A DNA stretch of 64,000 nucleotides from Nymphaea colorata (GCF_008831285.2 NC_045138.2:29731934-29795933); one strand, 5' to 3'; shown: positions 32,985 through 44,340, counted from the stretch's first letter. The notes: a model not told the origin generated them from the sequence alone. Program-made: numbers and translations.

Positions 32985-33222
32985 AGAGGAATGAGAGACC
33001 GAGAGAGGAGAGGGGAAGAGGAGAAAACGAGATAGGCTGGAGAGAGCGAGAGAGAAGAGGCTCTGAGAGCGGACATGAACGAGAGACCGAGAGAGGAGAG
33101 GGGAAGAGGCGACGGAAGGGAAATACGAGAGAAAACAGGATGAAGCGAGCGATAGAGAAGAGGCCCTGCGAGAGGAGAGGAACGAGAGACCGAGAGGGGA
33201 AGAGGCGAAAGAGGAGAAATAT
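32985..33222. repeat. GA-rich imperfect tandem repeats
   Basis: About three units of roughly 100 bp sharing GAGAGACCGAGAG and GGGGAAGAGG blocks. The strongly purine-biased strand creates long spurious open frames on both strands. Confidence 0.8.
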
Positions 33223-33226
33223 CCGT

Positions 33227-33263
33227 GGTAAAAAGTCCGAGTTCTAACCTCGGACTTTTTACC
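33227..33263. other. Perfect 15-bp hairpin
   Basis: GGTAAAAAGTCCGAG, a 7-base loop, then its exact complement CTCGGACTTTTTACC. It ends in T5 before ACC but lies in no gene model here. It may be the terminus or centre of a small element. Confidence 0.7.
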
Positions 33264-33360
33264 GGGTGAAAAATGCTGCGATCGTACGAGTTTTGCGGGG
33301 TGAATTCCTACGGGGCTTAAAGGAGAGTTTTCGTTTTCCATAATGCATAATGCTAGATTC

Positions 33361-33985
33361 TTTTCAACTTTCATCACTAACTGCTTGCACCAATCAGCTT
33401 GAAGATCGCCGGTGAACAGTGGGAGCGCCAAATAGATGAGAGGCAGGGAGCCAATTGCCCAACTCATATTATCAATAAGGCTGGACGAACCTTGTCTCCT
33501 ACCCAGCAAGATAGCGTGGAACTTGCTAGAGTTTATGCACGTGTTAGAGCACCACTTGAGCTCATCCAAGGCGCCTTGAACTTCTCTTATCGAAGTTTAA
33601 TTAACTGCACAGAAAACAATAAAGACGTCAACAAAGGTGAGCAGGTTGGGGCATTTAGCCAAAGAGATGGGGGTGAAAGAGGGTCGCCTTTGTCTCAAGT
33701 CCTTGCATGTTGAAGTACTCTCCAGACATCCCATCTATAGGGACCGCAAATGTTGTCTAAGAGACGCAAGTGAGAATTCTGTCAATCGAGGTGCTGCAAT
33801 ACCCCATGCCCCTGAGCGCATTCTCCAAGAGCCTCCAGTTCACTCTATCGTAGACTTTGGAAAGATCATTTTTTAAGCACAAATAGTTCTGGTTAAGACC
33901 GGAAAGAGAGTGAATACTCTCATGAGCAAGAATTATATTATCTACTAATTGACCGCATGATGGTCGGAGATGGAAAAGCAGATCT
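33361..33985 (-). pseudogene. LINE (L1-type) reverse transcriptase fragment
   Basis: On the minus strand the sequence reads CGQLVDNIILAHESIHSL, then LSKVYDRVNWRLLENALRGM, MSGEYFNMQGLRQ and, further on, LDELKWCSNTCINSSKF. These are the RT segments of plant L1 LINEs in the right order. A stop interrupts after LTCVS near 33770, and frameshifts follow. The Phe-x-Asp-Asp catalytic box is degraded. It lies directly upstream of the PPR gene and may affect its promoter spacing. Confidence 0.75.
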
Positions 33986-34077
33986 GCCCTTGTATTTCAG
34001 ATTTGAGTTCATTTCCTACTCGATCTAATATGCCATTATCTGAATCCACCACCATGAGTTCCGAGTGACGCTTCCCA
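33899..34077 (+). repeat. Duplicated block L, copy 1 (5' flank of the PPR gene)
   Basis: It matches 41599-41761, including the AGAGAGTGAATACTCTCATG and ATGCCATTATCTGAATCC phrases, with about 16 extra bases here. It covers the 5' end of the LINE fragment and ends about 165 bases before the PPR start codon. Confidence 0.88.
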
Positions 34078-34243
34078 CATCCCACTCACGCTTCTCCTGC
34101 TGCACGACGCTGCAGTGCCTTTTTTGCTTTCTTCTGCTCCCACCAGCACACATAAAGTGGTCGACGAAATGACTCGACGAAAATGCTTCCGCGAGCAATG
34201 CTCGAATCAGCCATGGATCTTTAAAAATAAATTTTACAGCTGA

Positions 34244-36397
34244 ATGGTGTGCCTATCTCTGCATACCATGATCGGGCGACTGAGTCGCGCTGCTAATGCG
34301 GTCAAAGCTTCGCCATCGGCCCACCTGTTGGTTTCTTGTGCTTACTCATCTTTTGTGGAAAACAAATGGGAAAGGATTCTCAAACCATTCGATCTGGAAG
34401 AGCTTCGGCGGTCGATGAGAAACAAGATAACCCCGCGTCAGCTTTGCGAATTGATCGAGGTCCCGCTTGGAATCTCGAAGACAATGTGCATTTTTAGCTG
34501 GGTATCATCCCAAAAGAGCTTCTCGCACACGGTAGAGGTATATCGTGCGTTGATCAATAAGCTTGGTGAGAACAGGGAGTTTAGAAAGATAGACGAGGTG
34601 TTGAGTAGAATGAAGGAGTTGGGTGTTGTTTGTGACGAGGCTTTGTTTCTTGTGATCATGAGACGGTATCGTGATGCTGGACTGCCGGGTAATGCCGTCA
34701 GGATTCTTAAGGAGATGGAGGAGAGGTTTTGGTGCAAACCCACTTTCCGATCATATAATTTTGTATTGGACTTGTTGGTGTCTCAAAATTGCCACGAAAT
34801 GGCTCCTCCCATCTTCTTCGAGATGTTGAATCGTGGTGTTTATCCAACGGTTTTATCATTTCTCATTGCGATGAAGGCGCTTTGTTTGATGAATCAACTG
34901 GACTCAGCCTGCTCGTTGCTTTCGGAAATGACGAAGCACGCATGTGTACCGGATACATCGATCTACCAGACTCTGATACATGCCTTGTGTAAGCATAGAA
35001 GAGTTGCCGATGCATTGAAGCTTCTAGAAGAGATGTTTCTCATGGGTTGTCCCGCAGACGTCAAAACATTCAATGCAATTCTTCATGGGTTGTGCACACT
35101 CGACCGGATATATGAGGCTGCAAAACTAATTGATAGGATGCTGATGCGGGGGTGCACCCCAAATGAGAGAACTTACGGAATTCTAATGCACGGTCTTTGT
35201 AGAAATGGCAGAATTGATGAAGCCAGGAAACTGTTTGATGAAATAACAAATCCCAACGTAGTCTTGTACAATACACTGATAAATGGGTACTTGATGAATG
35301 GCCAATTCAATGAAGCCAAGGCCATTTTCTACCGTGATATGTGTTTGCGAGGCTGTGAGCCCGACGTTTTCACGTACACCATTTTGATTCGTGGTTTGTG
35401 CAAAGTCGGGCGTCTCGGTGTGGCGCAGGAATTGCTTCAAGAGATGGTGGTGAAAGGGTGCTCCCCCAACATTTTTACTTACGTTACAGTGGTCGATGGT
35501 TTATGCAAGAAAGGTAGATTGGATGAGGCTCTTGAACTTTTGCAAAGGATGCTGTCAAGAGGCATTAAATTGAACGTTGTCAGCTACAATTGTCTTATAC
35601 ATGCTTTCTGCAAAAATAGGAGGGTGGATGAGGCTGTAGAAGTATTCAATAAGATGAAGACTGAAGGTTGCAATCCTGATGTTTTCACTTTTAACTCCTT
35701 AATTTATGGCTTCTGTGAAATCGGTAAAATAGAGGAGGCATGCAAGATCTTCCATGAATTGGTTGACTACGGTGCAATTCCCAATCAGGTTACTTATAAC
35801 ACTTTAATAAGTTCCTTGCTGAGGAGGGGTTCGTTTCAAGAAGCTCTTAATCTTCTCAATGAAATGGATTTCCGAGGTTGTCCACCAGATGCAATCACTT
35901 ATAATGCTCTCATAAAAGCACTTTGTAAAGGTGGTTTCGTGGGCAAGGCATTAGGTTTGTACGAGGAAATGCTAAGGAAGAACGCTGCTCCCAATACCAT
36001 TTCGTATAACATCTTGATAAATGGTCTTTGCGATGCAAGGGATGTCCAAACTGCTCTTGAGCTTCTAAGAGAAATGATTCATCGAGGATGTGTGCCTGAT
36101 ATAGTCACTTACAATTCCCTGATAAATGGTCTTTGTAGGATACGGGAGGTTCATGAGGCTTTGAAGCTGTTGGACAAGTTACAGTTGGAAGGCATTTTAC
36201 CTGATGAAATCACTTACAATACGCTCATTTGCTGGTACTGCAAGAGTAAAATGTTTGAAGATGCTTTCTGGCTTCTAGGTACAGTTATTGAGAAGGGGAT
36301 GTCTCCTAATGCGGTCACATGGTCAGCATTAGTCAAGGGTTATGTAAAAGAAGGATCAGATTGGGCAGAGAATGATGGAGAACTTCTGAAGATATAG
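34244..36397 (+). CDS. MTL1: P-class PPR protein, MTL1-like (mitochondrial translation factor)
   Basis: Intronless, 717 residues. P-class pentatricopeptide repeat proteins bind specific organellar RNAs; Arabidopsis MTL1 (At5g64320) is required for translation of a mitochondrial mRNA. The start ATG at 34244 or the one at 34268 gives an Arg/Ser/Ala-rich N-terminus suited to mitochondrial import. After a conserved pre-repeat region (about residues 40-90, including FSWVSSQ) about sixteen 35-residue repeats fill the rest, each like TYNTLINGLCK...EA..LL.EM...GC.P. There are no E, DYW or SMR domains. The N-terminal segment and the end match the MTL1 family as I recall it, so orthology is likely but not tested. 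The frame is uninterrupted, in contrast with the broken sequence all around it. Copies of its 5' and 3' flanks exist elsewhere in the window. Confidence 0.9.
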   Translation: MVCLSLHTMIGRLSRAANAVKASPSAHLLVSCAYSSFVENKWERILKPFDLEELRRSMRNKITPRQLCELIEVPLGISKTMCIFSWVSSQKSFSHTVEVYRALINKLGENREFRKIDEVLSRMKELGVVCDEALFLVIMRRYRDAGLPGNAVRILKEMEERFWCKPTFRSYNFVLDLLVSQNCHEMAPPIFFEMLNRGVYPTVLSFLIAMKALCLMNQLDSACSLLSEMTKHACVPDTSIYQTLIHALCKHRRVADALKLLEEMFLMGCPADVKTFNAILHGLCTLDRIYEAAKLIDRMLMRGCTPNERTYGILMHGLCRNGRIDEARKLFDEITNPNVVLYNTLINGYLMNGQFNEAKAIFYRDMCLRGCEPDVFTYTILIRGLCKVGRLGVAQELLQEMVVKGCSPNIFTYVTVVDGLCKKGRLDEALELLQRMLSRGIKLNVVSYNCLIHAFCKNRRVDEAVEVFNKMKTEGCNPDVFTFNSLIYGFCEIGKIEEACKIFHELVDYGAIPNQVTYNTLISSLLRRGSFQEALNLLNEMDFRGCPPDAITYNALIKALCKGGFVGKALGLYEEMLRKNAAPNTISYNILINGLCDARDVQTALELLREMIHRGCVPDIVTYNSLINGLCRIREVHEALKLLDKLQLEGILPDEITYNTLICWYCKSKMFEDAFWLLGTVIEKGMSPNAVTWSALVKGYVKEGSDWAENDGELLKI

Positions 36398-36960
36398 CCA
36401 GTAGATGAAGATAGCCAGATGGGAGTTGTTTGGCTGGCCGCCCAGTTACTGCTTGCATTCTTCTGACATCTGGGATTGATGGAACAAATATTTTTGCCTA
36501 CACAGATGGTTCATACTACCTGGGAGCTAACGCTGTTACTGCTGTTTCATTGGTCTATCCTTCCAGGTAAAGTAGAAGAATGTTAATGTCGTTTCTGTTT
36601 CACCTTGTTCTGCATGATTGAAGTAACATCAGTTTGTGTTAACATTTTCTCATCATTTCTAGGAATTGCACAAGTTATGAGGGGTTGAATTGTAACAGAA
36701 CCCACTCATGTTTTAAGAGAGTAAGGTATGTTATATTTTGCATCTGATTCTTGCATTATTGCCTCTGTTGTCCATAATAAACTAACAAAGTGTGCCTGCA
36801 ATCAATCTCGGTAGCCAGTGGACAAGGTATCAATAACTCGCCATGTAGTTGATGTTTTTGGAATTTCTTATTGATACTTCAAGCAACAAAAATGATTGCA
36901 TATGTAAATGTAAATCTCTTTCTCTCTCTCTCTCTCTTTCTGTATCACTCACACACAGAT

Positions 36961-37131
36961 TATAAGATGTTAAGGAAAATCTCAGATATGAGAAAAGAAG
37001 AAAAAAACATAAAAAAACTGTGCACATACACAATGAGATTTCATCAAACAATCATAAGTCTAGGATGTGTACATACACGGTTTTTTAATGTTTTTTTCTT
37101 CTTTTCTCATATCTGAGATTTTTCTTAACAT

Positions 37132-37137
<6 letters not shown>
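36961..37137. repeat. Foldback: 72-bp arms with 33-bp loop
   Basis: The left arm 36961-37032 (TATAAGATGTTAAGGAAAAT...) and right arm 37066-37137 are reverse complements with a few mismatches. In block R copy 1 (28080-28200) the loop is present in the opposite orientation with only one arm clearly kept. The transcript of either strand would form a long hairpin. Confidence 0.85.
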
Positions 37138-37185
<48 letters not shown>

Positions 37186-37674
37186 GTGAAGAGTATTTTG
37201 GATTCTGATTTTTCTCGTGAGATGGAAGGTGTTAACACGCTGCATTTGTATTTTGAAAGCCCCACTTCAAAAGATTCTTTTTGTACGATTCTGATTTTTC
37301 AACTGAGATGGAAGGTGTTTACATGCTGCATAGTATTTCACTTTTTGTACTTAACTTTTTTGTATAGTCTTTTACCAATAATTGCCGACCTGATAGAAGG
37401 AACAGCTACAAGTTACATATCTTGTAGACCAGCAAGAAGCAAAAGTTTTCCATTTGCATCAGCTTTTAGTGCACTACCTTTTAATATGTAGATCCAAAAA
37501 GGACAGCTCAAAATTTGGAACTTGAACTTGACAGTTTAATGGGCTAGGCACCACCTTTACTACCTTTACTAAGTTTCAGCTTGTGTTTAAATATTGTTTT
37601 TTTTTCATATAGAATCTGAATTATATCTTGTAGTTTTTAAAACAAAAAATAAAAAAGACTTATCATGTTATTTG

Positions 37675-38390
37675 AGTACTGGCCGATATGGGACTGAATC
37701 AATATGGGTGAAGGATGTTCCTCCAAGGGCATAATGGTGTTTCTATTTGGCACCTATGGACAGGTTTCTCTCTCACAACAGATTGCAATTTTCTAATATA
37801 AATCTTGCCAGCAGATGTGCAATCTGTGAAAGGGATTTGGAATCACCAGTGCATGTGTTTTTGACCTACAGCATAGTTAAAGGAGTGTGATGTTCACTAG
37901 GTTAGGTATTTAATATTGATGCAGACATGGAAATGATGGTGGAGAAGGAAGTATAGAGTTAAATGGATGTCAAGAACTTGGAGATGACTTTTCCAATAAC
38001 CATTTGGAAGGGGAGAAACAAAGCTGTCCTTCAAACAGGTCATGTTTCTAGTGCAACTCTTTTTTTTAATGTTTTGAATGATGTCAAAAACATAGCTCTC
38101 AATGCTACTTGGAGCAGAAAATGTCAAACTGAAATTCTATTGTAGTTTAGATGGGGTATTGCTCCTCGTCCATCGCCAGCTTATGGGAATTCTGAGCTGA
38201 TTTTTCAAATTGCATGTGCAGAAGATGGGCGTTGCTTATGCTTGAGACACAAGGATGGCACTCTTCTTAACACTGGTTGTTACGTTAGAACTTTGAATTG
38301 AAGGTTTCAGGTTGATGAAGCTGTCTCAGAGCCCTTATTTTTTTTAGACATGTACATAGACTGATCAATATTTGTTTGGGGCCAAGTAAA
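37675..38390 (+). pseudogene. LINE 3' end: zf-RVT and RNase H remnants (copy 2)
   Basis: Duplicate of the remnant at 28640-29320 with additional damage, for example a TGA where copy 1 has an arginine codon in the TLNRRF segment. Same motif order: cysteine-rich zf-RVT part, IWKGRNKAV, stop, GRCLCL, TGCYVRTLN. Confidence 0.55.
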
Positions 38391-39094
38391 TTGTGTTCTT
38401 GTGTCAAAAAAGCTATGGGAATGCTATGTATCGGAGGAATGGGATGTAGTTTTGTTGTAAATAGGGTTTGGTCATTCCTTGTTTTGAATTGTAACCCAAC
38501 TAGGGAGACTGTAGGTCTGCTGGATAACTTTTGTAATGTTTTACTCAGCCGGTGTGTGGGACTCTGGCCCAGCATGATCGATCATCAAACCAAGGGAGGA
38601 ATTTATTCAAGTTATTGAAATTTGTCTAAATATATCAAATATAGCCTTTTGAAAAATTGCGGGTGATAACAGCAACCTAATAGTTCTATCAATGTGGATT
38701 CATCTTTTGAAAGACATTTTGGTAAACTACGCATGATTTTGGTAAACTACGCATGATTATTTCTTAAGATTTGTCGCCTCTTGTTTTCAATGCCTCAAGG
38801 ATTATACTAACCATAAAATTCAACCTCGTTCACTGCATGCATTTTTATGGGCTATAGTGATTATCATGAAGGACATAGGTGTTTGTATTTACCTAGTGGA
38901 CAAGTTTTCATTAGTCGACATGTATTATTTGATGAAAGTGTATGGGTTTAAGATTGCGAGGAATATGCTCAACCATTTTTTAGAGTGGATCTTGCCATGC
39001 AACGTCGAAGTTTGTGAGAAAAGTTCTTTTAATCTATTATCCTTAATGAGACACGAGCCATCAAGGATACACTTGATTCCTTGAACACCCTGGA

Positions 39095-39935
39095 TTGCAT
39101 GAGCGGTGGAAGAGGAGATGGCAGCTGTCCAAAGAACTGGACATGGGACCTTCTTCCCAAACCAACAGATGCTTGTACCATCTCTAAATGGGTTTTAGAA
39201 CAATATTAAAAGGTGATGAGAACTTAGAGCTGCTAAAAGTTCAGCCTGTGACACACAGTTTTTCTCAAATTCCTCGAGTTGATTTTTGTAAACCTTTCTC
39301 TCCAATTGTTAAACCTGTTACTATTCGGTTGGTCTTAGTCTTGCCATCTCTAAGCACTGGACCATTAGGTAGCTTGATATTAAAAATGTATTTTTACGTG
39401 GATTTCTTAATGATCCCATTTATATGCACCAACTGCCTGGGCTCATGGACCTCAAAAATCCAAACTGTGTGCAAAGTATGGCATGCACTTTATGGTTAGT
39501 GGTAGCCTTCTTGAGCTTGGTTTGATTTTTTTTTTTTTGGTTCATTCCTCCTCTCCGTGGGATTTTATTGTAGTAGTTGACTCTTATTTATTTGTGTTTA
39601 TCACTTACGAGGTATTGTTTATCTCCTATGTATGTAAATGATGTCATAATCACAGGTAGTGGCTTATCTTTTCTTAATCAAATCATCAAAGTTTTCAAAT
39701 AGGAATTTGCCATGCAATACCTTGGGATACTTGATCTTTTGTTTTTTGGCATACAAGTTACCCACACCTTTGATGGATTTTGCTCAACCAATCTCTTTAT
39801 GCTTATGAAATTTTTGATCCAGCAAAAAAAAAATTGACTCTAGGCTTGTTTCCACTAAAATGACAGGCCTTCCTGCGCCTCCATAGCATGACGAGCTTCT
39901 TGATGATGTCAAGGAATTTCAAAGCATCATTAGCA
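39095..39935 (+). pseudogene. copia RT fragment, degenerate
   Basis: Plus-strand pieces read EEEMAAVQRTGTWDLLPKP, VDFCKPFSPIVKPVTIRLVL, then with frameshifts the fingers/palm region, YVNDVIITGS where copia has YVDD (second position Asp to Asn), AMQYLGILDLLFFGI, and MTGLPAPP...DDVKEFQSII from the RT/RNase H linker. The order is that of copia pol. No LTRs were recognised. It is inserted after block R copy 2. Confidence 0.75.
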
Positions 39936-40439
39936 GTTTGCATGGCCGAATGCCTGTTTATCAACCAACAAGGGATTTCCTTCCTGACTTTTTCATGCCA
40001 TTTTAAGTTGTTGATCAAACTTTTAATACGTTTCCACAACTTATCTTCCCACAGCCTGTCACAAAGCCAGGCTGATACCACCTGTTCTTCCTGATGGCAT
40101 TTCTAATTTTTCAAATGTGCTACATTGATCGGAAAATGTCTATTTGCCCTCTCTGTATAGTTTTCCTGAATTTTTTTGCTTAGAATTTTTTCCATGAAAG
40201 AAGCATCCGTACAATCATATGCCTCCTAATTTATTAGCCTTTATGTCAGGGAAGATGGAACATGAGACCGCAACAATCCTGCAGGGGAGAAGGCCCCCTA
40301 GCCTTTTTATTCAATCAAAATTTGTGTACAGCAAATCGGCTAACACCGTGAATAAAAAGAAAGATGCGCTGAGGCATGAAGCAAGTAAGAAGACCCCAGA
40401 ATGGGGAAACAAAAAGAATGTAGGGTCATGATCCTACAT

Positions 40440-41060
40440 GTAGAGTGCCAAACGAGAAGAGGTTTCTATAGAAGGCTTGGGGTCCAAAATCAGCAGGTTT
40501 TGAATATTGTTCTTCATTGTTGCAAGATGGTGATCCGGATGTCTTCTGCCCTCAAGAATCCCTCGAAGCCAAGATAGCCATCTTTTGTTGCTGGCAACAG
40601 GGAGTTAGCTCACTTGTGAATAAGGAGGGGCCGATAATGCTCTGACCAGCCCGACATTTTCAGGAAATTGCCGCTGTTCCTCCCTCACCACAGCCCCCAT
40701 GCAAATGTTCTGCCCAGCAGCATCTTTGACAAGGTAGACGACTGAGTAATCTGCACACACACCTTGTTATGGGTTGAAATTGGCCACCCAAGCTTGCATT
40801 TCCTTCAATCCATTTGGAGAGTTTTTCAGAGCAGTGTAGAAACCATCAGAACAGCTCCTCTAAACTGCTAAAGCTTCCTCTATTGGTGTTTTGTGCGAGT
40901 CCTTGTGAATGCATTTGTTCCTACTACACCACAGTCTCCCTGTGGTCAGATGGAAACATACTTAGTTCCCCGTTGCCGAGGGCCAGCTGACATTGTGTTG
41001 AATTGGTTCCAGACTTGTCAGACTCCCTTGAAGAACCAGGAGACGCCTAGGTAGCTTGAA
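40440..41060 (-). pseudogene. LINE 3' fragment, probable
   Basis: Minus-strand frames give LWCSRNKCIHKDSHKTPIEE and then VKDAAGQNICMGAVVREE, which look like the linker and RNase H-like segment at the 3' end of plant LINEs. Stops break the frame. The assignment is by motif resemblance only. Confidence 0.45.
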
Positions 41061-41401
41061 GGTAGTGTACCATTAAGAAATGATATTAAGCATAACATAC
41101 TTGATGAGGCATTTAAGGTCCGTTTGATGGTTCGGAAAAACTCTGTAGTTGAGGAGGAAAAAGAACTCAAATTTTAAAAATTTTTTCAGTTTATCAAACT
41201 TGAAAATTAACGGAAATCGGAAATTTATATATTTCCGGGTTTATGTTTTTGCCCGTTAGGGCACCCACACATCGTGTTCTCTCTCGCATCGCGTTCTCTC
41301 TTGCCTCCCTCCTGCCTGCGCACGAAAATCTCTCGCTTTCTCATTCTCCTGCTCCCCTCGTCGTCTCCCTCGCCCTCGTCGTCTCTTTCGCCCTTGCTCA
41401 A

Positions 41402-41599
41402 GAACAAGTCTTGAGTCTCTTCCTCTCTCGTTTGTGCAGCGGTTTCCGTTTGGTCGGCATCTCTCGGCCAGACTCTTTCCTACCATTGTTACGCTCGTCC
41501 AAATGGGTGAAGAAGACGACCTCTAAAACGAGTTTTACCAGTATTTTTACCTTCAAAGCACAAAAGGGTCCCTCTCTTTGTGGCTCCCCAAGCAGCACC
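41402..41599 (+). repeat. Duplicated block G, copy 2
   Basis: Second copy of 29587-29763, about 20 bases longer. It is preceded by a CT-rich, promoter-like stretch (41270-41400) and is joined at 41599 directly to block L copy 2, a junction that does not exist at copy 1. Confidence 0.85.
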
Positions 41600-41761
41600 C
41601 GGAAGAGAGTGAATACTCTCATGAGCAAGAATTATATTATCTACTAATATGGTCGGAGATGGAAAAACAGATATGCCCTTAGATTTGAGTTACTTTCCTA
41701 CGCGATCTAATATGCCATTATCTGAATCCACCACCATGAGTTCCGAGTGACGCGCTTCCCA
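41599..41761 (+). repeat. Duplicated block L, copy 2
   Basis: Copy of 33899-34077, the 5' flank of the PPR gene, but no PPR coding sequence follows it here. Confidence 0.88.
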
Positions 41762-42784
41762 GATGGGCGACCTTGCCACTCCGATGACCCTTCGGTTGTT
41801 GAGTCATTGGACCGAAGGGTAAGAAAAGCATGTTCATAAACTACGGTGGTAATTTTAAAAAGAACAAGTTTAAATATCTAGGTTTTTCTTCTAAAGTTAT
41901 ATTTGTTTGGTAATAATATTTACTGAACTGTTCTACATATTCTTTTAGGTATATGTAGCACATGTCACATATTCTCAAATTTAAAATATTTTGTCATCAG
42001 TTTGATTCCTGTTGGCGCCATTCTCTTGTACTACAAATGATAGGTACACATACTTAGTTGATAGGTGTTTCGCACTCACTCGAACCTCAAAACAATCGTA
42101 GACCTGGGGCAGGAAAAAACAAGAGGAAAGAATAAAGGATATGCTCTTTTTTTTCTCCTTTTGTCTTATTTTAAAGTAGAGGTTTAAAAATTTCACGTCA
42201 CACCACATTTTATGTGTTTTCAGAAATTGTCAAATACGTTGCTATAAACACTAGGATGTAATTGGCACCTAACATGAGCCAAAATGAGCCTGATCATTTT
42301 TTTTACTGCCGATAAATAAGGCCACACAGGATCTAAAATTTGTTTTGGTTTTTAAGCAATGCTCATGATCAGCCGACTTAGATTTCAAATTTTGCAAAAG
42401 CTGGGAGAGAAATTGAGTTGGGTGGTTATATAAAAGCCATAATGTTAAATGATTTGGTAGAATGAAAAATGTGCTCACTGTAGATATTGAACTCTTGACC
42501 TTATTAATTTGGTTTCAAAGTTTTAAGCCCAACATTACAAGTCCTTCCGGGTGGCTTTCAGCACGAGAAATCAGTTACTTTGAGGTATTTAAAGAAAATA
42601 TTGTAATCGTAAAGTGTCTTAATAGTGATTTTACTTTTTCTCTTGTAATCTCAAAAAGGTTAAGAGAGGAAAAAAAGTGACTTTCTTGTGGTGGGTTGAG
42701 TGCCCAATTTGAGGCTTATTGTGTGGGTGAAGAGGGTTATCCCACTGCTTGGGCAAAGTGCTGGTGAGATTTGTGTGTGCACTT

Positions 42785-43012
42785 GTACATGGGACCCACC
42801 CTTCATACGAAAGGGCGGAGGGAACGGGTGGCCGCCTGGGCCATGGCCCCATCTCAGTCAATTGAAAAAAAAAATTACATTGAAGAAATAAAAAAATTTT
42901 AGTTGCGCCATGTATTATTTGGATACCGATTCAATTTGGCCCCACCCAAATCTAAAGGTTGGACTGTTGGTCCGCCCCTGACAAAAATCATGGCTCTACC
43001 CCTGTTCATATC
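42785..43012 (-). repeat. Dispersed short repeat, copy 2
   Basis: On the minus strand it starts CAGGGGTAGAGCC and contains CAGGGGCGGACC and AATACATGGCGCAACTAAAA before a T-rich tract, in the same order as 23722-23885. Confidence 0.5.
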
Positions 43013-43778
43013 ATATAGGAGCATAGCCCCCACGAGTTTTCAAACTAAAAACATATCTTCAACACACCGAAAGACCACCTAAGCTATTGCGACTTGAGGC
43101 TTCCCTATTACCCTTCGAGCAAAAAACTGGTTGCATGTTCTTCTGTTTTTTTATATTGTTTTCTAAGGAATTTTCCTTCTCAAAAAACTATCGTCACATC
43201 TATTCAATCTCATGTTTATTAGCTCATTTTTAAGTCTACTCAAGCACTTAACTTAAGTTTTTTGCAATTTGGTTAGCAATATTTAACTAAGTTTTTCGGC
43301 TTAAAAATTTGAACTGGGTATTACATAATGCACATCAGTGTTGGGGCATGCATATCGGTGCATATGGCCTCACATCACCATGCCAAGCAAATTTGATACC
43401 TCAAGGATGAATTTTGTTTGTCCAAGCAAAAGAAAAGGAGAGTTATGAGTTTGCAACACTTGGGACGTTGAAAATATTGAATTCACAGAACAATGATAAG
43501 GTGGTGGCTAATATGGGTTGTAGCAAGGGTCGCTACGTTTCTCGAATAAGTCATGGCAAAAACTCAAATCACTCACCTTAAACTCGAGATCTTGGAGAAT
43601 ATTTTTTGCTGTCTCAATGTAAGTTTGCAATATATGCGGTGGCTATTGCCTTCTTGAAGCTTCTAGCGATCTGCTCGTGATTCTGGTTGCAAGGGACGCC
43701 CCTCAGAATGTGGCAGAATCAAACTCCAAGTTAGGGATTGTGGTAAGAAGGTTCCCCCGTTCCTCTCTCTTATTGCAG

Positions 43779-43850
43779 ACTTGAAATCCAGATTCATACC
43801 CGAAAAGATGTTCTACTTGAAATCCAGATTCATACCCGAAAAGATGTTCT
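43779..43850. repeat. 36-bp tandem duplication
   Basis: Two adjacent identical units starting ACTTGAAATCCAG and ending GATGTTCT. Confidence 0.9.
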
Positions 43851-44171
43851 CCGATGCTGTGAAAATAGGCTATCTGATCTCAAGAGGCATAGCATAGCGC
43901 TTGGGGCATATGGAAAAACATGTCTCTACTTCGATCCTCGTGGTTGCTATGCTGCTGTCATCACTAGCGCCACCACAGTCCATGACCCCGAAAGTAGAAG
44001 GAATTTAAGGAAAGGAGCTTTGAGTCTCTTTTCGAGGCGATTTTTAACCTCTTGTTCACTTAAAAGGTCCGTGATATGAGTGAGTAGTGAATCTAGTTTT
44101 TCTTTTTCTTTGGTCCTGCAATGTCTGTGAATGGAGTGGTGATTTTAGTTGTTCTTTTCTTTAGTCTTGCT

Positions 44172-44340
44172 TAGTGGCCGAGCTACATTATTACTGGTGT
44201 GGGCAACCAGCCTAAAAAGAATTACATTATTTACATACAAAAATTTCATTCATTTACTGCTTTTTACATACGATTGCCCCTTAAGATTTAAAATTTAATT
44301 GTGGAGTGCCCTCAACCAGAAATTTTTAGCTCAGCCACTG
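44172..44340. mobile_element. hAT-like MITE
   Basis: 169 bp with inverted termini TAGTGGCCGAGCTA and TAGCTCAGCCACTG. It is flanked by a perfect 8-bp target duplication GTCTTGCT (44164-44171 and 44341-44348). The terminal sequence (T/C)AGTGG and the 8-bp duplication fit the hAT superfamily. No coding capacity. Confidence 0.85.

Larger units (their letters stand above)
36440..38653 (+). repeat. Duplicated block R, copy 2
   Basis: Direct copy of 26989-29589 beginning 43 bases after the PPR stop. It carries an inverted loop relative to copy 1 (36961-37137) and a longer (AT)n run at 37134-37182. Confidence 0.9.
41762..44171. other. Intergenic region without recognised genes
   Basis: AT-rich spacer with the second copy of the CAGGGG-type repeat on the minus strand at 42785-43012 and a 36-bp perfect tandem duplication at 43779-43850. 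No coding pattern seen. Confidence 0.5.

Noticed and set aside
32663-33569. Long Ser/Leu-rich minus-strand frames and Arg/Glu-rich plus-strand frames
   Set aside because: They are created by GA/CT-rich tandem repeats joined to a LINE fragment. Composition is low-complexity and frames shift across repeat units.
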